From positions 18,545,501-18,609,500 of the forward strand of contig NC_088310.1 of assembly GCF_910592395.1 (NCBI RefSeq): a DNA stretch of 64,000 nt. Direction: 5' to 3'. The position numbers were made by a program, and so were the translations under genes. How positions within the stretch are numbered: position 1 is the stretch's first letter; each line of letters opens with the position of its first letter. The DNA comes from Lineus longissimus (Eukaryota > Nemertea > Pilidiophora > Heteronemertea > Lineidae). Positions 1-11,735 of this stretch are shown here, in pieces. The notes under the pieces are model-generated. The model was not told where the DNA came from, did not search any database, and was given only the letters and a program-made list of their open reading frames with translations.

Positions 1-1293
1 TCGTTCAAAGTCACTCTACAAACCCTTGGCAGATTTGAAGCAATATTCCTGTTTGTCACTGTTACAATACACCTTGGGATTTCACCCCAGACTGACCATA
101 AAATTCCTAGGCCAAGGTCTGCATGGTCTGTGTGTTAACAGAACAGGTAAAGATGAAACAGCATGCTTCATGCTAAACTGGACATTGCAGGATAGGCAGT
201 ATATCCACACCTGATGCATTGCAATTTTTTTAGCTTAAGTTAAAATTGGACGGATAGTTCTGACCTGGCTACAGGGAGTCTGTGTCAGTAAGTAGGCCAC
301 GCAATAGCATACATTATATAGGTCGCAGGGATGTGTACTATTTTCAAGTTAGGTCGAGATAGAGGCAAGGCTCCTCTCCTAAGAGTAAGGGTGGGGGTGG
401 TCAAATTCGGATGGATAACAGTGAGCCCAGGGTAATCTAGTTGTACCCCATTCTGTCCCACCGCTTTGCACACGATCGCTCTTCGCAGGGCGGAACAATA
501 TATTGTTTAAAGCCTTCAAGGCCCCTACATCATTATTGTTTACAGGCCTAACTTAAAAAGCAAGGTACATGTTTTAACCAGTCTGATGAAAAACTATGAA
601 AAAAAAAAAATGTTTTTTTCACATAGGCCTACTATAAACAAACAGCCCGAAAAAGCAGTTACATCCTGCACCATGATCAACTACAATATTGCAATATAGA
701 AACAAGCATCCGACAGGACCAATCAGGTCTTCATCTGAAGCATTGCCATTAGGCCTACATTGAGTACACTCTGATTTTGTCAGATGATGTGCCACTTACA
801 GGCAGGAGTAACGATAACAAATTCTGTAACACCTGCTGTGGTAGGTCAGCCAGACATGCCATAGGAGATTAGGCTAGATTGCGCTAATCTCTGATCACGC
901 CTGATTACCCTAATAACAACATCATCGGGCAATTCAAAGAGAAACTCCAACCTCACGGCCTCAAGGCATTTGCCTTTGCAGCCTGAGGTTCGCTTTTTAA
1001 CCTTCGCTAACGGGATCTGGCTGTAATGTCGTTTGAGCGTGTTATCATATCAAGACAATATTGCTTTTTCCATCCTGGTTCAACAACGCCAAAATCCCCA
1101 CCAGAGATTGTAGTCCGCGATTGAATGACCGGAAGCGTTGCAATCTCATGCCTTGTGTGACGAGACGATGTTTACAGGTTTCTCGGTCCAAAAGGTTGGC
1201 TGCACTCTTTTTAACCTGTAATCATATGTGATCCTAATTCATTGTTATATCTCCGAATCAATGGTAGGTATCAGATGTGGGAGAAAAAGTGCA
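1..1293. other. No recognisable gene
   Basis: This is the 3' flank of the first receptor gene. Only short open frames without family motifs are present. Nothing else here can be supported. Confidence 0.5.
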
Positions 1294-2953
1294 TTATGTT
1301 TCGCGTTGACCGTTGAAAAGAGTTGAACGAAACCTCCGGTTGGTCAACATGTAGATAAAGAAATTTATCGACGAGTCCAAAACAGTCAAAAGAAGTCCCG
1401 CCTTGCGGATGAATCCTCCGATTCTCCAATAGGCTGCACCTCCTGCCAGCGCGAAATATATCTGACCGACTCTGTCAATGCAGGCTGGAACCTCACAGAT
1501 GAGAAATAAGGTACACGTACACGCCGTCATTACGGACAACTGGTGCTGCGCTGCTTCATTCGAATCAGTGGTTCTTAGCTGCCTTGTCTTGGCCATGGTC
1601 GAAATGAGAGAAATGATGACAGCTAGGTTCAAGATTAGAAGCAGAAGAAGTGGTACCGCAAAAAGGACTGCTATATACATGGCCCAGTCAATATAGTATC
1701 CCAAATTCCCTGGGCGTCTTTTAATTCTATCCTGATCAGCCGGATAGCATGGGTCGGTATTCTTTGTTATATACATCCACCAGTAACGCCAGAGATTACA
1801 AGCAAAGGCAAGCACTACGATGAATACAATGGCTTTGTTGGCATTCCTACGGGTTGCAATCAGCTTCCCTTTGAGTGGGAAGATCAGCTGGATAAATCTG
1901 AAAATTGAAATTTAATAAAAGCCTGTTTCAGTGGCCATATTGAAAAACAAAATGCTTGCAAGTTCCTGACGTACCAAATACAGTAGAACCCTTCTATTAA
2001 GGACACCCTTGGGATTGACAAATGCTGTCCTTAAAAGGGAAGTGTCTTGCTTACAGAGGTCAAATTGTTTTCAATGATCTATTTGGGACCAAAATCCATG
2101 TCCCTATAGTAGAGACGATGTCATGACTTGAGAGGTGTCCAGTAAGGGAGGTTCCACTGTACTGTCGGCTCCTCCGGCTCCTCGGCTTCGAAGTTTCCAT
2201 TATGAGTATGAAAAAAAGGACAAATCAGCTCCAGGCAGCGATCGTCTACATGTATATGGATCAGAACATTACTAACAGTCACTGCGTGGAGCTGCGGAAG
2301 CAGACAACGTACTCAGGTATCCTTTGACAGAGAGAGCGGAGCGTCTCCAGCCCAGTAAACCACGCACCTCACTGCGAGATCTCGTGATATTCGGGTGGTC
2401 GATCGCTCCGTTCGATCAGCAGACGGGCTGAGCTATTCCCATATAGTGTGATGCGTAGGTGCGATGACAGGAACGAGGCTGGGAGCGTCTCGTTATGGAC
2501 AACATCGGCAACCGGAAGTCAATCCTCTTACCTGTCAATAGCCAGCAAAACCATCATGTGATTTCGCACCTCTACACTTATGAAGTAGGGCGTCTCAACG
2601 GGGAAGTAAATGTAAGGCATGGTCTGCAAGTCTCCGTTAATAAATACGTCATCTCCGTTGACGATCCTAGCGACAATATGCCGTAGTGGGAAAATAACGA
2701 ACGAGATGATCAACACTGCGCCGTCACTGAAGGCCAGAATGCGGAGGAGATAAAGCACTAGAGACTTTCCCTTTTCCATCACGGCGAATGTCCTGGCATT
2801 TAGGACATTCAGTATGAAGCCAATGATGCAAATAGACCCGATCCCAAAGACGTACATGTTATGAGTGTACGTGAAGTTGGCCGTGTCATAGAAGCATACC
2901 GTGGACTTCACGGTCTGCGAGGTTGTTGCGAGATCAAGCGATGGAGTCGCCAT
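1294..2953 (-). CDS. Rhodopsin-class GPCR G1, two exons
   Basis: Seven-transmembrane receptor for the plasma membrane, ligand unknown. Exons are 2532-2953 and 1294-1897, giving 341 residues. The start is the ATG opening MATPS. Exon 1 holds an N-terminus with an NFT glycosylation sequon, TM1 to TM3, and ends inside the Arg codon of a DRF motif (DRY equivalent) at GACAG/gtaag. Exon 2 opens after ttttcag and carries TM4 to TM7. TM7 has NFFIY in place of NPxxY, followed by a basic tail. There is no CWxP motif in TM6 and no Cys at the extracellular end of TM3. The SSxNFxIY pattern resembles invertebrate FMRFamide-receptor-like GPCRs; that family assignment is by eye. The 634-bp intron is the longest of the group because a MITE has inserted. 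It is the only intact receptor lying mostly outside the block duplication. Confidence 0.85.
1981..2159. mobile_element. Tc1/mariner-type MITE in G1 intron
   Basis: This 179-bp element is flanked on both sides by TA. Imperfect terminal inverted repeats start CAGTAGAACC on the left and CAGTGGAACC on the right-hand reverse complement, and both run on to GGACACC. It contains no transposase. It lies in the G1 intron and is absent from the other receptor introns, so it inserted after the genes split. Confidence 0.7.
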
Positions 2954-3669
2954 TTTTGTATTGTTGCTGTATGTATATACTGCAGGTTGCCAAAAGCAGC
3001 TTCCGGCAGAATTACCGTCCCATCCACGAACCTATTTTACATACTCGGTTTGATAATTATTTGTCTGCTCCCGCCCTGTCTGATGATATATATCAGTTGT
3101 GTATCAGTGAGCAGCGAGGTCCTGTCAAATTTACATTTATGACTTGACTTAAAATAGCCTGGCGGTTGCAAATAGCGTCTTAATATTAGACATTCATTAA
3201 CTTGGCAATTATAGACTTTACGATATGTTATGTTGTGTTTAACATTTATTGTAAACCAGAATCCCTGGCACACTTCCACTTAATTCTACATGTATTTCCA
3301 ATTAAATCGAACACACTAATCGCAGACTCTCAATTTCTTCGAATACTTGCAACTTCTCTCAAATTAAACGGGCGCCGAGTCGGGTTTAACAGCATAGAGA
3401 TACGCATCGAGATGCAGAGCGGAAACAAGAATTCAAAGATGGCCACTATTTCGGCCATCTTGAAAATCACAACCTATTAGAAAATGCGATTTGAAGTACC
3501 TTCATCGACAGAAATTCCAAGGCACAGGCCATACATTGTCTATAACGCCTTTATTGCAGTGGAATGTGGATGTAATTTCTAGTTTCAAGGAGCCAATTAA
3601 CGCCATCAAATTATGTTGTAGATTTGACTATAATTTCGTCCTGGCGTAACTGTTGTAAGGTACTGTCAA
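2954..3669. other. Receptor 5' flank with conserved hairpin
   Basis: Spacer between G1 and G2 with no coding signal. It holds the inverted repeat at 3432-3464 (arms around AAGATGGCC and GGCCATCTT) that recurs beside other receptor copies. It aligns with 17,695-18,391 in the second block. Confidence 0.55.
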
Positions 3670-4958
3670 TTATATTTTGCTTGGACCATTGAGAAAAGTT
3701 GAACGAAATTTAAGGTTGGTCAGCATGTAGATGAAGAAATTTAGTGAAGAGTCGAGAACAATCAAAAGAAGTCCTGCCTTGCGGATGAATCCTCCAATTC
3801 TCCAGTAGGCTCCACTTCCACCGAATGCGAAATATATTTGACCGACTCTGTCAATGCAGGCTGGAAGCTCGCAGATGAGAAATAAGGTACACGTACACGC
3901 CGTCATTACGGACAACTGGTGCTGCGCTGCTTCATTCGAATCAGTGGTTCTTAGCTGCCTTGTCTTGGCCATGGTCGAAATGAGAGAAATGATGACAGCT
4001 AGGTTCAAGATTAAGAGTAGAAGAAGTGGGAGAGCAAACAGTACTGCCAAGTACATAATCCAGTCGACATAACGATATCCGCCTCGGCGTCCTTTTACGA
4101 TATCTTGGTCTACGGGGTAACACGAGTTGGTATTCTTTGTGACGTAATTCATCCAGTAACGCCAGAGATTACAGGCAAAGGCAAGTACTACAATGAATAC
4201 AATGGCTTTGTTGGCATTCCTACGGGTTGCAATCAGCTTCCCTTTGAGAGGAAAGATCAATTTGATGAACCTGAAAATCGACATGGTGGACTCTATGACA
4301 GATAATTACGAATACATTTGTAAGTTTTGGTGGCCAGTTTGTAGTTCAGACGGAGATGCCAGCACGTCAGCCATGAAAACGCTCGCTATAAAAGCGTTAG
4401 CATTTGTTTCTTGAGACACAGATCTGAAGGAGCTCGGGAAAACATCTGCTATTTACTTGTCAACGTCATGACCGTTTGCATCTTTGAATCAATGAAAAAA
4501 AACGTCGAAGAAATCTTACAAAAAAGTCCCAACCCTTACCTGTCAAGAGCTAGCAGAACCATCATGTGATTTCGCACCTCCACGCTTATGAAATATGGCG
4601 TCTCAAAAGGAAAATAAATATAGGGCATGATTTGCAAGTCTCCGTTACTGAATACATCATCACCATTTACGATCCTAGCAACAATATGCCGTAGTGGGAA
4701 AATAACGAACGAGATGACCAACACAGCGCCGTCACTGTAGGCCAGAATGCGGAGGAGATAAAGCACTAGAGACTTTCCCTTTTCCATCATGGCGAATGTC
4801 CTCGCATTTAGGACATTCAGTATGAGGCCAACGATGCAAATACATCCAACCCCGAAAACGTACATGTTATGAGTGTACGTGAACTTGGCCGTATCATAGA
4901 AGCACACCCGAGACTTCACGGTCTGCAAGGTTGCGAGGTCAAGCGATGGTGTCGACAT
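3670..4958 (-). CDS. Rhodopsin-class GPCR G2, two exons
   Basis: Paralogue of G1. Exons are 4540-4958 and 3670-4270, 339 residues, split by a 269-bp intron in the Arg codon of DRF. The start is taken at the ATG opening MSTPS, because the open frame further upstream has no other ATG and the paralogues align there. The second extracellular loop region is two residues shorter than in G3 and G4 and reads KGRRGG where they have a longer charged stretch. The tail ends in SKI. All splice phases are intact and there is no internal stop. Its counterpart in the second block, G6, is a pseudogene. Confidence 0.84.
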
Positions 4959-5811
4959 TTTTGTATTGGAGCTAAAAGGGCCCGCCAATGACGAAAAGCA
5001 GCTACGAAAATATTTGTCCCGTCCTCGGACCTATTAGCTTAGGTCAGCGCCCTCGTTGTTTTTAAGATTACTGGTCCAGAGATTTGCCTATCAACAGGCC
5101 ATGCTGGCAAAACTGAGAGCAAAACAGACCTTTGATCGTTTCAACCGCGAACGCTTTAAATGACTGGACTAAAAATTATCAGATGGTTGCAAATAGCGGC
5201 AATGTAATAATAGACTTTCGTGAGCGAAGTGTACACTAATATATCACGATGTACATGTAACAGCACTTTTTTCTTCGGATGACGTCGGTATCAAATTATA
5301 TTCGCGAGTATAAAGTTTCTTTGGAGTTGACGTCCAGTTTTTAACAAGTTAGTTCTGAATTTTTAAATTTTTATCAATGAAATACATTGTAACGGCGTTT
5401 ATTACGAAGATTTCTTTCAAAGCGACATCTATAATGCCTTCGGGATGTAATTGTTTACTGGAAACAGAACTGAGTTATCCACACTTTTCAGTTAAACATA
5501 TTCTTAAAGGGAGTACATGTATATCAACTTCTTTTTTCCACCAATTATTTGGCTATTGCGTCACACCTTTGGGCACTCAAACTAGGCTCCCGAATCGACA
5601 AGCATCGCAGCCTCTAGTGGAACACATCGAAATGCAGTGCGGAAACAAAAATTCAAAGATGGCTACCATTTCTACCATCTTGAAAATCACAAAGCGTTAC
5701 AAGGTTTGATTTAAGATCGTCATGTTGTTGAATGACGCAGATCATCTTAAATTACGCTGTACGGGCTCGGCGATCATTACGATCGACAGAAATCCAAAGG
5801 GGTATAGGTTA
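4959..5811. other. Receptor 5' flank, no gene
   Basis: About 0.85 kb upstream of G2, similar to 10,798-11,590, 19,393-20,230 and 25,217-26,010. It contains the conserved hairpin at 5652-5684. No coding exon is recognised. It ends where LINE A begins. Confidence 0.5.
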
Positions 5812-5827
5812 TTCAACAAGGAAATCT

Positions 5828-6088
5828 AGTGTGATTCTGTCGGACTTTAAGCCAACTACTGCAACTGAGCTGGAGGGAATCATTCGGTTCACACCAGTTA
5901 AAACATCCATGCTGGATCCTATTCCAGGTCAACTCCTCAAGGTCGTTTTGCCTAACATCTTACCATCTTTAGTTGAACTGATCAACTGTTCCTTGTCTAC
6001 TGGTGAATTCCCGGACACTATGAAGCTAGCTGTGATTACACCCATTTTAAAGAAGCAAGGGGCAGATGAGTCCGAGTTCAAGAACTAC
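5828..6088 (+). pseudogene. LINE A reverse transcriptase, 5' part
   Basis: Encodes the segment before the fingers of a LINE reverse transcriptase: DFKPTTATELEGII, then LDPIPGQLLK and ITPILKK, ending in FKNY. In this family FKNY is normally followed at once by RPVSN, and that sequence resumes at 7810 on the far side of LINE B. The two pieces are therefore one former ORF. The 5' end of the gene (endonuclease and ORF1) is absent. Confidence 0.75.
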
Positions 6089-7806
6089 TGCGTAAAGTGA
6101 TAAATAAGTGTGCTCCAAAGTCATGTGCACTAGATCCCATGCCCACTTGGCTACTCAAGGAAAGTGTTGTTCTCAATGCCGTATTGCCACTTCTTGTTCT
6201 GGCTATAAATGAGTCGGTCACAGCAGGTAAAGTTCCCGAGTCTTTTAAAAAGACACTAGTGACTCCCATTCTTAAAAAGCCAGGACTTGATCAAAATGTT
6301 CCAAAACACTATCGGCCAATTTCGAACCTCCCATTCCTAGCAAAGGTAACTGAAAAGGTTATCGCCCAGCAGCTCTTAACCCACATGAAAGAGAATGGCA
6401 TGGAGGACAAATTGCAGTCAGTATACAAATGTGGGCACAGCACCGAGACTGCTCTCCTTAAGATCAAATCTGACATCGATACTGCTCTTGACCAGGGGAG
6501 GGGGATGATTCTCATCCTGCTTGATATGTCAGCTGCATTCGATACCATCAATCAAGGCATTCTACTTAAACGCCTTGAATGTAGCCTGGGTATCACAGGA
6601 AAAGCCCTGGAATGGTTTGAGTCGTACCTTTCCCTTCGATCCCAGACAGTTGTCATTGAGGGTCAGAGGTCAGACCCCAAACCACTGCTGGGTGGCGTCC
6701 CACAGGGCTCAGTGTTGGGCCCACTTCTCTTCTCGATTTATATCCAGTCACTTGGAGAAGTTATCGAGAGACATCGTATGTTGCGACATGGTTTTGCAGA
6801 CGACATCCAGCTGTACGACAGCTTCCATGTTTCGGAACATGGTCTCCAGGATGCTGTTGCCAGGGCTGAGGCGTGTGTATGTGATGTACGCAAGTGGCTT
6901 GGCCTAAACCACCTCAAGGGCAATGATGAGAAGACAGAATTTCTCATCGTTGCTTCAAAACGTAAACTGTCAAAGCTCAAGCCACTGCCGGTCATTAACA
7001 TTGGACCATCCGCTATCCAGGCTTCTGCCCTGGTCAGGAACCTGGGAGCAATTTTCGATGAAAATATGGAAATGTCTAGACAAGTGTCAAAGGTGGTCAA
7101 GGATGTTTATTTTCAAATTCACAAAATCTCAAAGATCCGTAGACACCTTGACAATAAAACTTGTGCCCGTGTAATTAATGCCCTTGTAACACCAAGATTA
7201 GATTTTCAAAACAGCTTACTATTAGCACTACCGGAGTGTGAACTTTCAAGACTACAAAAAGTTCAGAATGCAGCTGCTAGGCTTCTAAGTAAGACCAAAA
7301 AGAGGGGACACATCACCCCTGTACTTAAGGAGCTGCACTGGTTGCCGGTGAGATCACGTATCCAGTATAAAGTGCTACTGCTGACGCATCAAGTCTTACA
7401 TAATGACCAAAGCCCGGAGTACCTCAAGGAGTTCCTCAGTCTTCGTGCCCCGGACCGCAGGCTTCGGTCTTCCGAGGACCAATGGCTCCTTTCCATACCA
7501 CGGACAAGGGGCGTCTTCGGAGACCGTTGCCTGGGGAACTTGGCGCCCAGGCTGTGGAACTCACTTCCGGCCTGGATGCGTGATCCATTGGCACCAGCGC
7601 CTTCAAAAAACATCTTAAAACTCACCTTTTTATTGAACACTTCGACACCAGCACCTAAATGATTTAATCTCTATGAATGTTTTAATATCTATGTACAATT
7701 TTCTCTTTTACTATGTGTTGTTTTTTTAAATTGAACAGTGCTTTGCAAATGATTTTCATTCAAAAGCACTTTTAATATAATAAATTATTATTATTATTAT
7801 TATTAT
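6089..7806 (+). mobile_element. LINE B, nested in LINE A
   Basis: A 5'-truncated non-LTR retrotransposon inserted into the LINE A reverse transcriptase after the codon for Tyr of FKNY. It ends with a hairpin (AGTGCTTT at 7737-7744, AAAGCACT at 7763-7770), an A/T stretch and a (TTA)n tail. TAC is present on both sides (6086-6088 and 7807-7809), so a target duplication is possible, but the tail sequence hides its length. Its ORF is intact over the whole retained length, so it is younger than its host element. Confidence 0.82.
6091..7662 (+). CDS. LINE B reverse transcriptase (5'-truncated ORF2)
   Basis: About 523 codons open to the stop, with no native start because the 5' end of the element is missing. 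In order: LDPMPTWLLK, TPILKKPGLD, YRPISNLPFL, motif A in LDMSAAFDTI, GVPQGSVLGPLLF (motif B), and FADD (motif C) with the catalytic aspartates. The C-terminal half has the HWLPVRSRIQYK and APRLWNSLP blocks typical of CR1/L2/Rex-type ORF2. No apurinic endonuclease domain remains. Reverse transcription for retrotransposition is the family role; this copy cannot be autonomous. Confidence 0.85.
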   Translation, partial: RKVINKCAPKSCALDPMPTWLLKESVVLNAVLPLLVLAINESVTAGKVPESFKKTLVTPILKKPGLDQNVPKHYRPISNLPFLAKVTEKVIAQQLLTHMKENGMEDKLQSVYKCGHSTETALLKIKSDIDTALDQGRGMILILLDMSAAFDTINQGILLKRLECSLGITGKALEWFESYLSLRSQTVVIEGQRSDPKPLLGGVPQGSVLGPLLFSIYIQSLGEVIERHRMLRHGFADDIQLYDSFHVSEHGLQDAVARAEACVCDVRKWLGLNHLKGNDEKTEFLIVASKRKLSKLKPLPVINIGPSAIQASALVRNLGAIFDENMEMSRQVSKVVKDVYFQIHKISKIRRHLDNKTCARVINALVTPRLDFQNSLLLALPECELSRLQKVQNAAARLLSKTKKRGHITPVLKELHWLPVRSRIQYKVLLLTHQVLHNDQSPEYLKEFLSLRAPDRRLRSSEDQWLLSIPRTRGVFGDRCLGNLAPRLWNSLPAWMRDPLAPAPSKNILKLTFLLNTSTPAPK

Positions 7807-9145
7807 TACCGGCCTGTCTCCAACCTCTCATATTTTTCAAAGCTTCTGGAACGTGTGGTAGCAGCCAGGCTCCACAGCCATCTTGCGGCTAGTAAAATGT
7901 ATAATCCGCATCAGTCGGCTTACCGCTCCGGCCACAGTGTGGAGACTGCCCTGCTATCTATCACTAACAGTGTCCTTCAGAGCTTTGACAAAAAGGAGGG
8001 CTGTGCCATGGTTCTCTTGGACTTATCTGCCGCCTTTTATACCATTGACCACGAAATTATGATCTCGCGTCTGAAAGATGTTTTTGGTGTCCAGGGCAAT
8101 GCACTTTCATGGTTTGAATCTTACTTAAGAGGCCGTGAGTTCAGGGTTAAAGTCGGTACCAGCCTGTCTGATATCCATGATCTGAAGCATGGTGTACCGC
8201 AGGGCAGCGTTCTCGGCCCTTTGCTTTTCTCATGCTACACTTATCCACTGGCGGAGGTTGTCGAGGGTCACCTCGTGGACGGCCATTTTTATGCTGATGA
8301 TACCCAGGTCTGGCATGCCTTCAGCTTCTCTGACACTGCGTCACTAGCCCAGATCATCAATAGAATTGAAAGCTGCCTTGATGATGTCCGCCTTTGGATG
8401 GCAGAGAACAAGCTTAAACTAAATGAGTCTAAAACCGAGTTCCTGCTGCTGCGGTCACCTCATCAGGAGGCCAAACTGGTGAAGGACAATGTATGTTTGA
8501 GAGTCGGTAGTGCTCGAGTTGTCCCTAGCGAGTCTGCGCGCAATCTGGGTGTACTATTTGACAGTCATTTGTCATTTCATAAACAAATCTCCACGGTTGT
8601 CTCGTCGGGCTTCTTTTACTTGCGCAAGATTGCCTCTGTAAAACAATACCTTCCTGTTGATCTCTGAGGCAATCTTGTGCATGCTTTTATCACATCCCGA
8701 CTAGACTTCGGTAATTCACTTTATCTTGGTCTCCCAACCTATGAAATAAATAGATTAAAAAAAGCTACAAAACCAAGCAGCGAGGTTGTTGACGGGCAGC
8801 AGAAAATATGACCACATCACTCCAGTGCTACACCATCTGCACTGGCTGCCCGTCCAACAACGTATAAAGTTTAAAATTTTAACTTTTGCTTTCAGAGCCG
8901 TGCAGGGCGCAGGCCCCGACTATCTCCAGCTCCCACTCCAGAGGCCAAGTCTCAGGACCAGGGCAAACTCGGCTCCAACTCTGGAGTGGAAGCGGGCCCA
9001 AAAGGTTACGGCTGGGGATAGAGCCTTCGCGGTCTGCGCCCCACGACTCTGGAATGCTTTGCCAATAACGATGCGGGCCATCGATTATTTTAATGTTTTA
9101 AAAAGATCACTCAAGACTCACCTTTTTATTGAAGCTTTTGGGTAA
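7807..9145 (+). pseudogene. LINE A reverse transcriptase, 3' part
   Basis: Resumes the LINE A ORF with RPVSNLSYFSKLLERVV. Motif A reads LDLSAAFYTIDH, so the second Asp of the usual AFD is Tyr. VPQGSVLGPLLF and FYADD follow. A TGA stop comes after LPVDL near 8665, and a frameshift near 8770 separates the final block (HWLPVQQRIKFK, APRLWNALP) at 8786-9145. The element is dead. The same stop and frameshift are in the second block, so they predate the duplication. Confidence 0.8.
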
Positions 9146-9397
9146 TTGTTTGATCTCACCTTTTTATGCATGTACAAAATGGTTTCATCTCTGTAAAGCG
9201 CCGCTGACAATTTATTTTTAGGCGGCGCTATATAAATTATTATTATTATTATTATATTATTATATTCATTGTTTATAACACTTTTACAGTGGGATATGAC
9301 TGTTTCCAGTTTCGCGTGGCTACATTCAGTAAACATTTACATGTACATGTAACTAAAATTTTGCGAATGTAAGTAAACTCGTGAACGCTTCTGTTAA

Positions 9398-10797
9398 TTA
9401 TGTTTTGCTTGGACCTTTGTGAAGAGTTGAACGAAATTTACGGTTGGTCAGCATGTAAATGAAGAAATTTAGCGAAGAATCGAGAACAGTCAAAAGAAGT
9501 CCCGCCTTGCGGATGAATCCTCCGATTCTCCAATAGGCTGCACCTCCTGCCAGCGCGACGTATATCTGACCGACTCTGTCAATGCAGGCTGGAAGCTCGC
9601 AGATGAGAAATAAGGTACACGTACACGCCGTCATTACGGACAACTGGTGCTGCGCTGCTTCATTCGAATCAGTGGTTCTTAGCTGCCTTGTCTTGGCCAT
9701 GTTCGAAATGAGAGAAATGATGACAGCTAGGTTCAAGATTAGAAGCAGAAGAAGTGGTACCGCAAAGAGGACTGCTATATACATGGCCCAGTCAATATAG
9801 TATCCCAATTGCCCTGGGCCGCGTCTTTTTACTCTATCCTGGTCGTCAGGATGGCATGGGTCAGTATTCTTTCCGACATACATCCACCAATAACGCCAGA
9901 GATTGCAAGCAAATGCAAGCACTACGATGAATACAATGGCTTTGTTGGCATTACTACGGGTTGCAATCAGCTTCCCTTTGAGAGGAAAGATCAATTTGAT
10001 GAACCTGAAAATCGACATGGTGGACATGATGCCAGATAATTTTCGAATGTAAGTTTCTGTTGCCAGTTTGTAGTTCGGACTAGAAGCCAGCACGTCAACC
10101 ATGAAAACCCTCGCTATAAAAGCGTTAGCATTTGTTTTTATGACACAGATCTGTGGAAGCTTAGGGAATCATCTACTATTTAGTTGTCAACGTTATGACC
10201 GTTTGAATAAATGAAAAAGACTTCTAAGAAATCATACCAACAAAAATCGAAGTATCTTCTTCATGCAAGATATCTTGCCGTACTTCATGAGAGTGTTGTC
10301 TGCATACATGCATCTACCGATAGGAACGAGAACGTGTTTTCACAGCCGACTTGACTTTCAAGAAGTCCGGACCCTTACCTGTCAATAGCCAGCAGAACCA
10401 TCATGTGATTTCGCACCTCCACGCTTATGAAATACGGCGTCTCAACAGGAAAATAGATATAGGGCATGATTTCGAAGTCTCCTTTAATGAACACGTCATC
10501 TCCGTTTACGATCCTAGCGACAGTATGGCGTAGTGGGAAAATAACGAACGAGGTGATCAACACAGCACCGTCACTAAAGGCCAGAATTCGGAGGAGATAA
10601 AGCACTAGAGACTTTCCCTTTTCCATCACGGCGAATGTCCTGGCATTTAGGACATTCAGTATGAGGCCAACGATGCAAATACATCCAACCCCGAAAACGT
10701 ACATGTTATGAGTGTACGTGAACTTGGCCGTATCATAGATGCACACCCGAGACTTCACGGTCTGCAAGGTTGCGAGGTCAAGCGATGGTGTCGACAT
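9398..10797 (-). CDS. Rhodopsin-class GPCR G3, two exons
   Basis: Exons are 10379-10797 and 9398-10004, 341 residues, with a 374-bp intron. The start is the ATG of MSTPS. The N-terminus is nearly identical to G2, with CIYDTAKFTYTHN. TM4 to TM7 match the G4 pattern, ending in a SKT tail. Exon 2 has an open in-frame extension into the intron above 10,004, but the ttttcag acceptor and the DRF codon match to the paralogues fix the exon edge at 10,004. Its second-block copy is G7, with very few differences. Confidence 0.85.
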
Positions 10798-11735
10798 TTT
10801 TGTATTGGAGCTAAAAGGGCCCGCCAATGACGAAAAGTAGCTACGGAAATTTTGTCCCGTCCTCGGACCTATTAGCTGAGGTCTGCGCTCTCGTTGTTTT
10901 TAAAATTACTGGTCCAGAGATTTGCCTTTCAACAAGCCATGCTGGTAAAACTGAGAGCAAAACAAACCTTTGTTCGTTTCAACCGCGAACGCTTTAAATG
11001 ACTGGACTAAAAATTACCAGGTGTTTGCAAATAGCGGCAATGTAATAATAGACTTTCGTGAGCGAAGTGTATACTAATGTATCACGATGTACATGTAACA
11101 GCACTTCTTTATCAAATTATATTCGCGAGTATACAGTTTCTTTGGAATTGGTGTCCAGTTTTTAACAAGTTTAACGGCGTTTATTACGAAGATTTCTTTC
11201 AAAGCGAAATCTATTAATGCATCCGAGATGTAATTGTTTACTGGAAACAGAACTGAGTTATCCACACTTTTCAGTTAAACATATTCTTAAAGCGAGTACA
11301 TTTATATCAACTTCTTTTTTCCACCAATTATTTTGGCTATTGCGTCACACCTTTGGGCACTCAAACTAGGCTCTCGAATCGACAAGCATCGCAGCCTCTA
11401 GTGGTACGCATCGAAATGCAGTGCGGAAACAAAAATTCAAAGATGGCTACCATTTCTGCCATCTTGAAAATTACAAATCGTTACAAGGTTCGATTTAAGG
11501 CCGTCATGTTGTTGAATGACGCAGATCATCTTAAATTACGATGCTACGGGCTCGGCGATCATTACGATCGACAGAAATCCAAATGGGTTTAGGTTATACG
11601 TGTACATTGTTTATGACACTTTTACAGTGGGATGTGACTGTTTCCAGTTTCGCGTGGCTATATTCAGTAAACATTTACATGTACAAGTAACTAACATTTT
11701 GTGAATGTAAGTAAACTCGTGAACGCTTCTGTTAA
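10798..11735. other. Receptor spacer, LINE-free paralogue
   Basis: Spacer between G4 and G3. It contains the conserved hairpin at 11,436-11,468. Around 11,590-11,610 it matches both flanks of LINE A without the element. No gene is seen. Confidence 0.5.

Larger units (their letters stand above)
5812..9263 (+). mobile_element. LINE A, 5'-truncated, split by nested LINE B
   Basis: A non-LTR retrotransposon remnant. Its reverse transcriptase is in two parts, about 5828-6088 and 7807-9145, interrupted by LINE B. The 3' end has a stem GCGCCGC (9198-9204) with GCGGCGC (9222-9228), then TATATAAA and a (TTA)n tail, the layout of a CR1/L2/Rex-like 3' end. The paralogous spacer near 11,590-11,610 lacks the element, so it serves as an empty site: flanking sequence ending ggttat and resuming attgttta is continuous there. 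The exact 5' boundary is uncertain by a few bases. Confidence 0.82.

Noticed and set aside
1478-1696. Recurrent 72-codon plus-strand frame inside each receptor exon 2
   Set aside because: Exact antisense shadow of conserved TM5-TM6 coding sequence; it has no independent signal.
4959-4988. Ten-residue N-terminal extension before MSTPS in G2, G3 and G7
   Set aside because: It begins at a TTG codon, not ATG, and paralogues start at the aligned ATG.
10005-10102. Open extension of receptor exon 2 upstream into the intron
   Set aside because: A ttttcag acceptor and the continuing DRF codon place the exon edge at 10,004.
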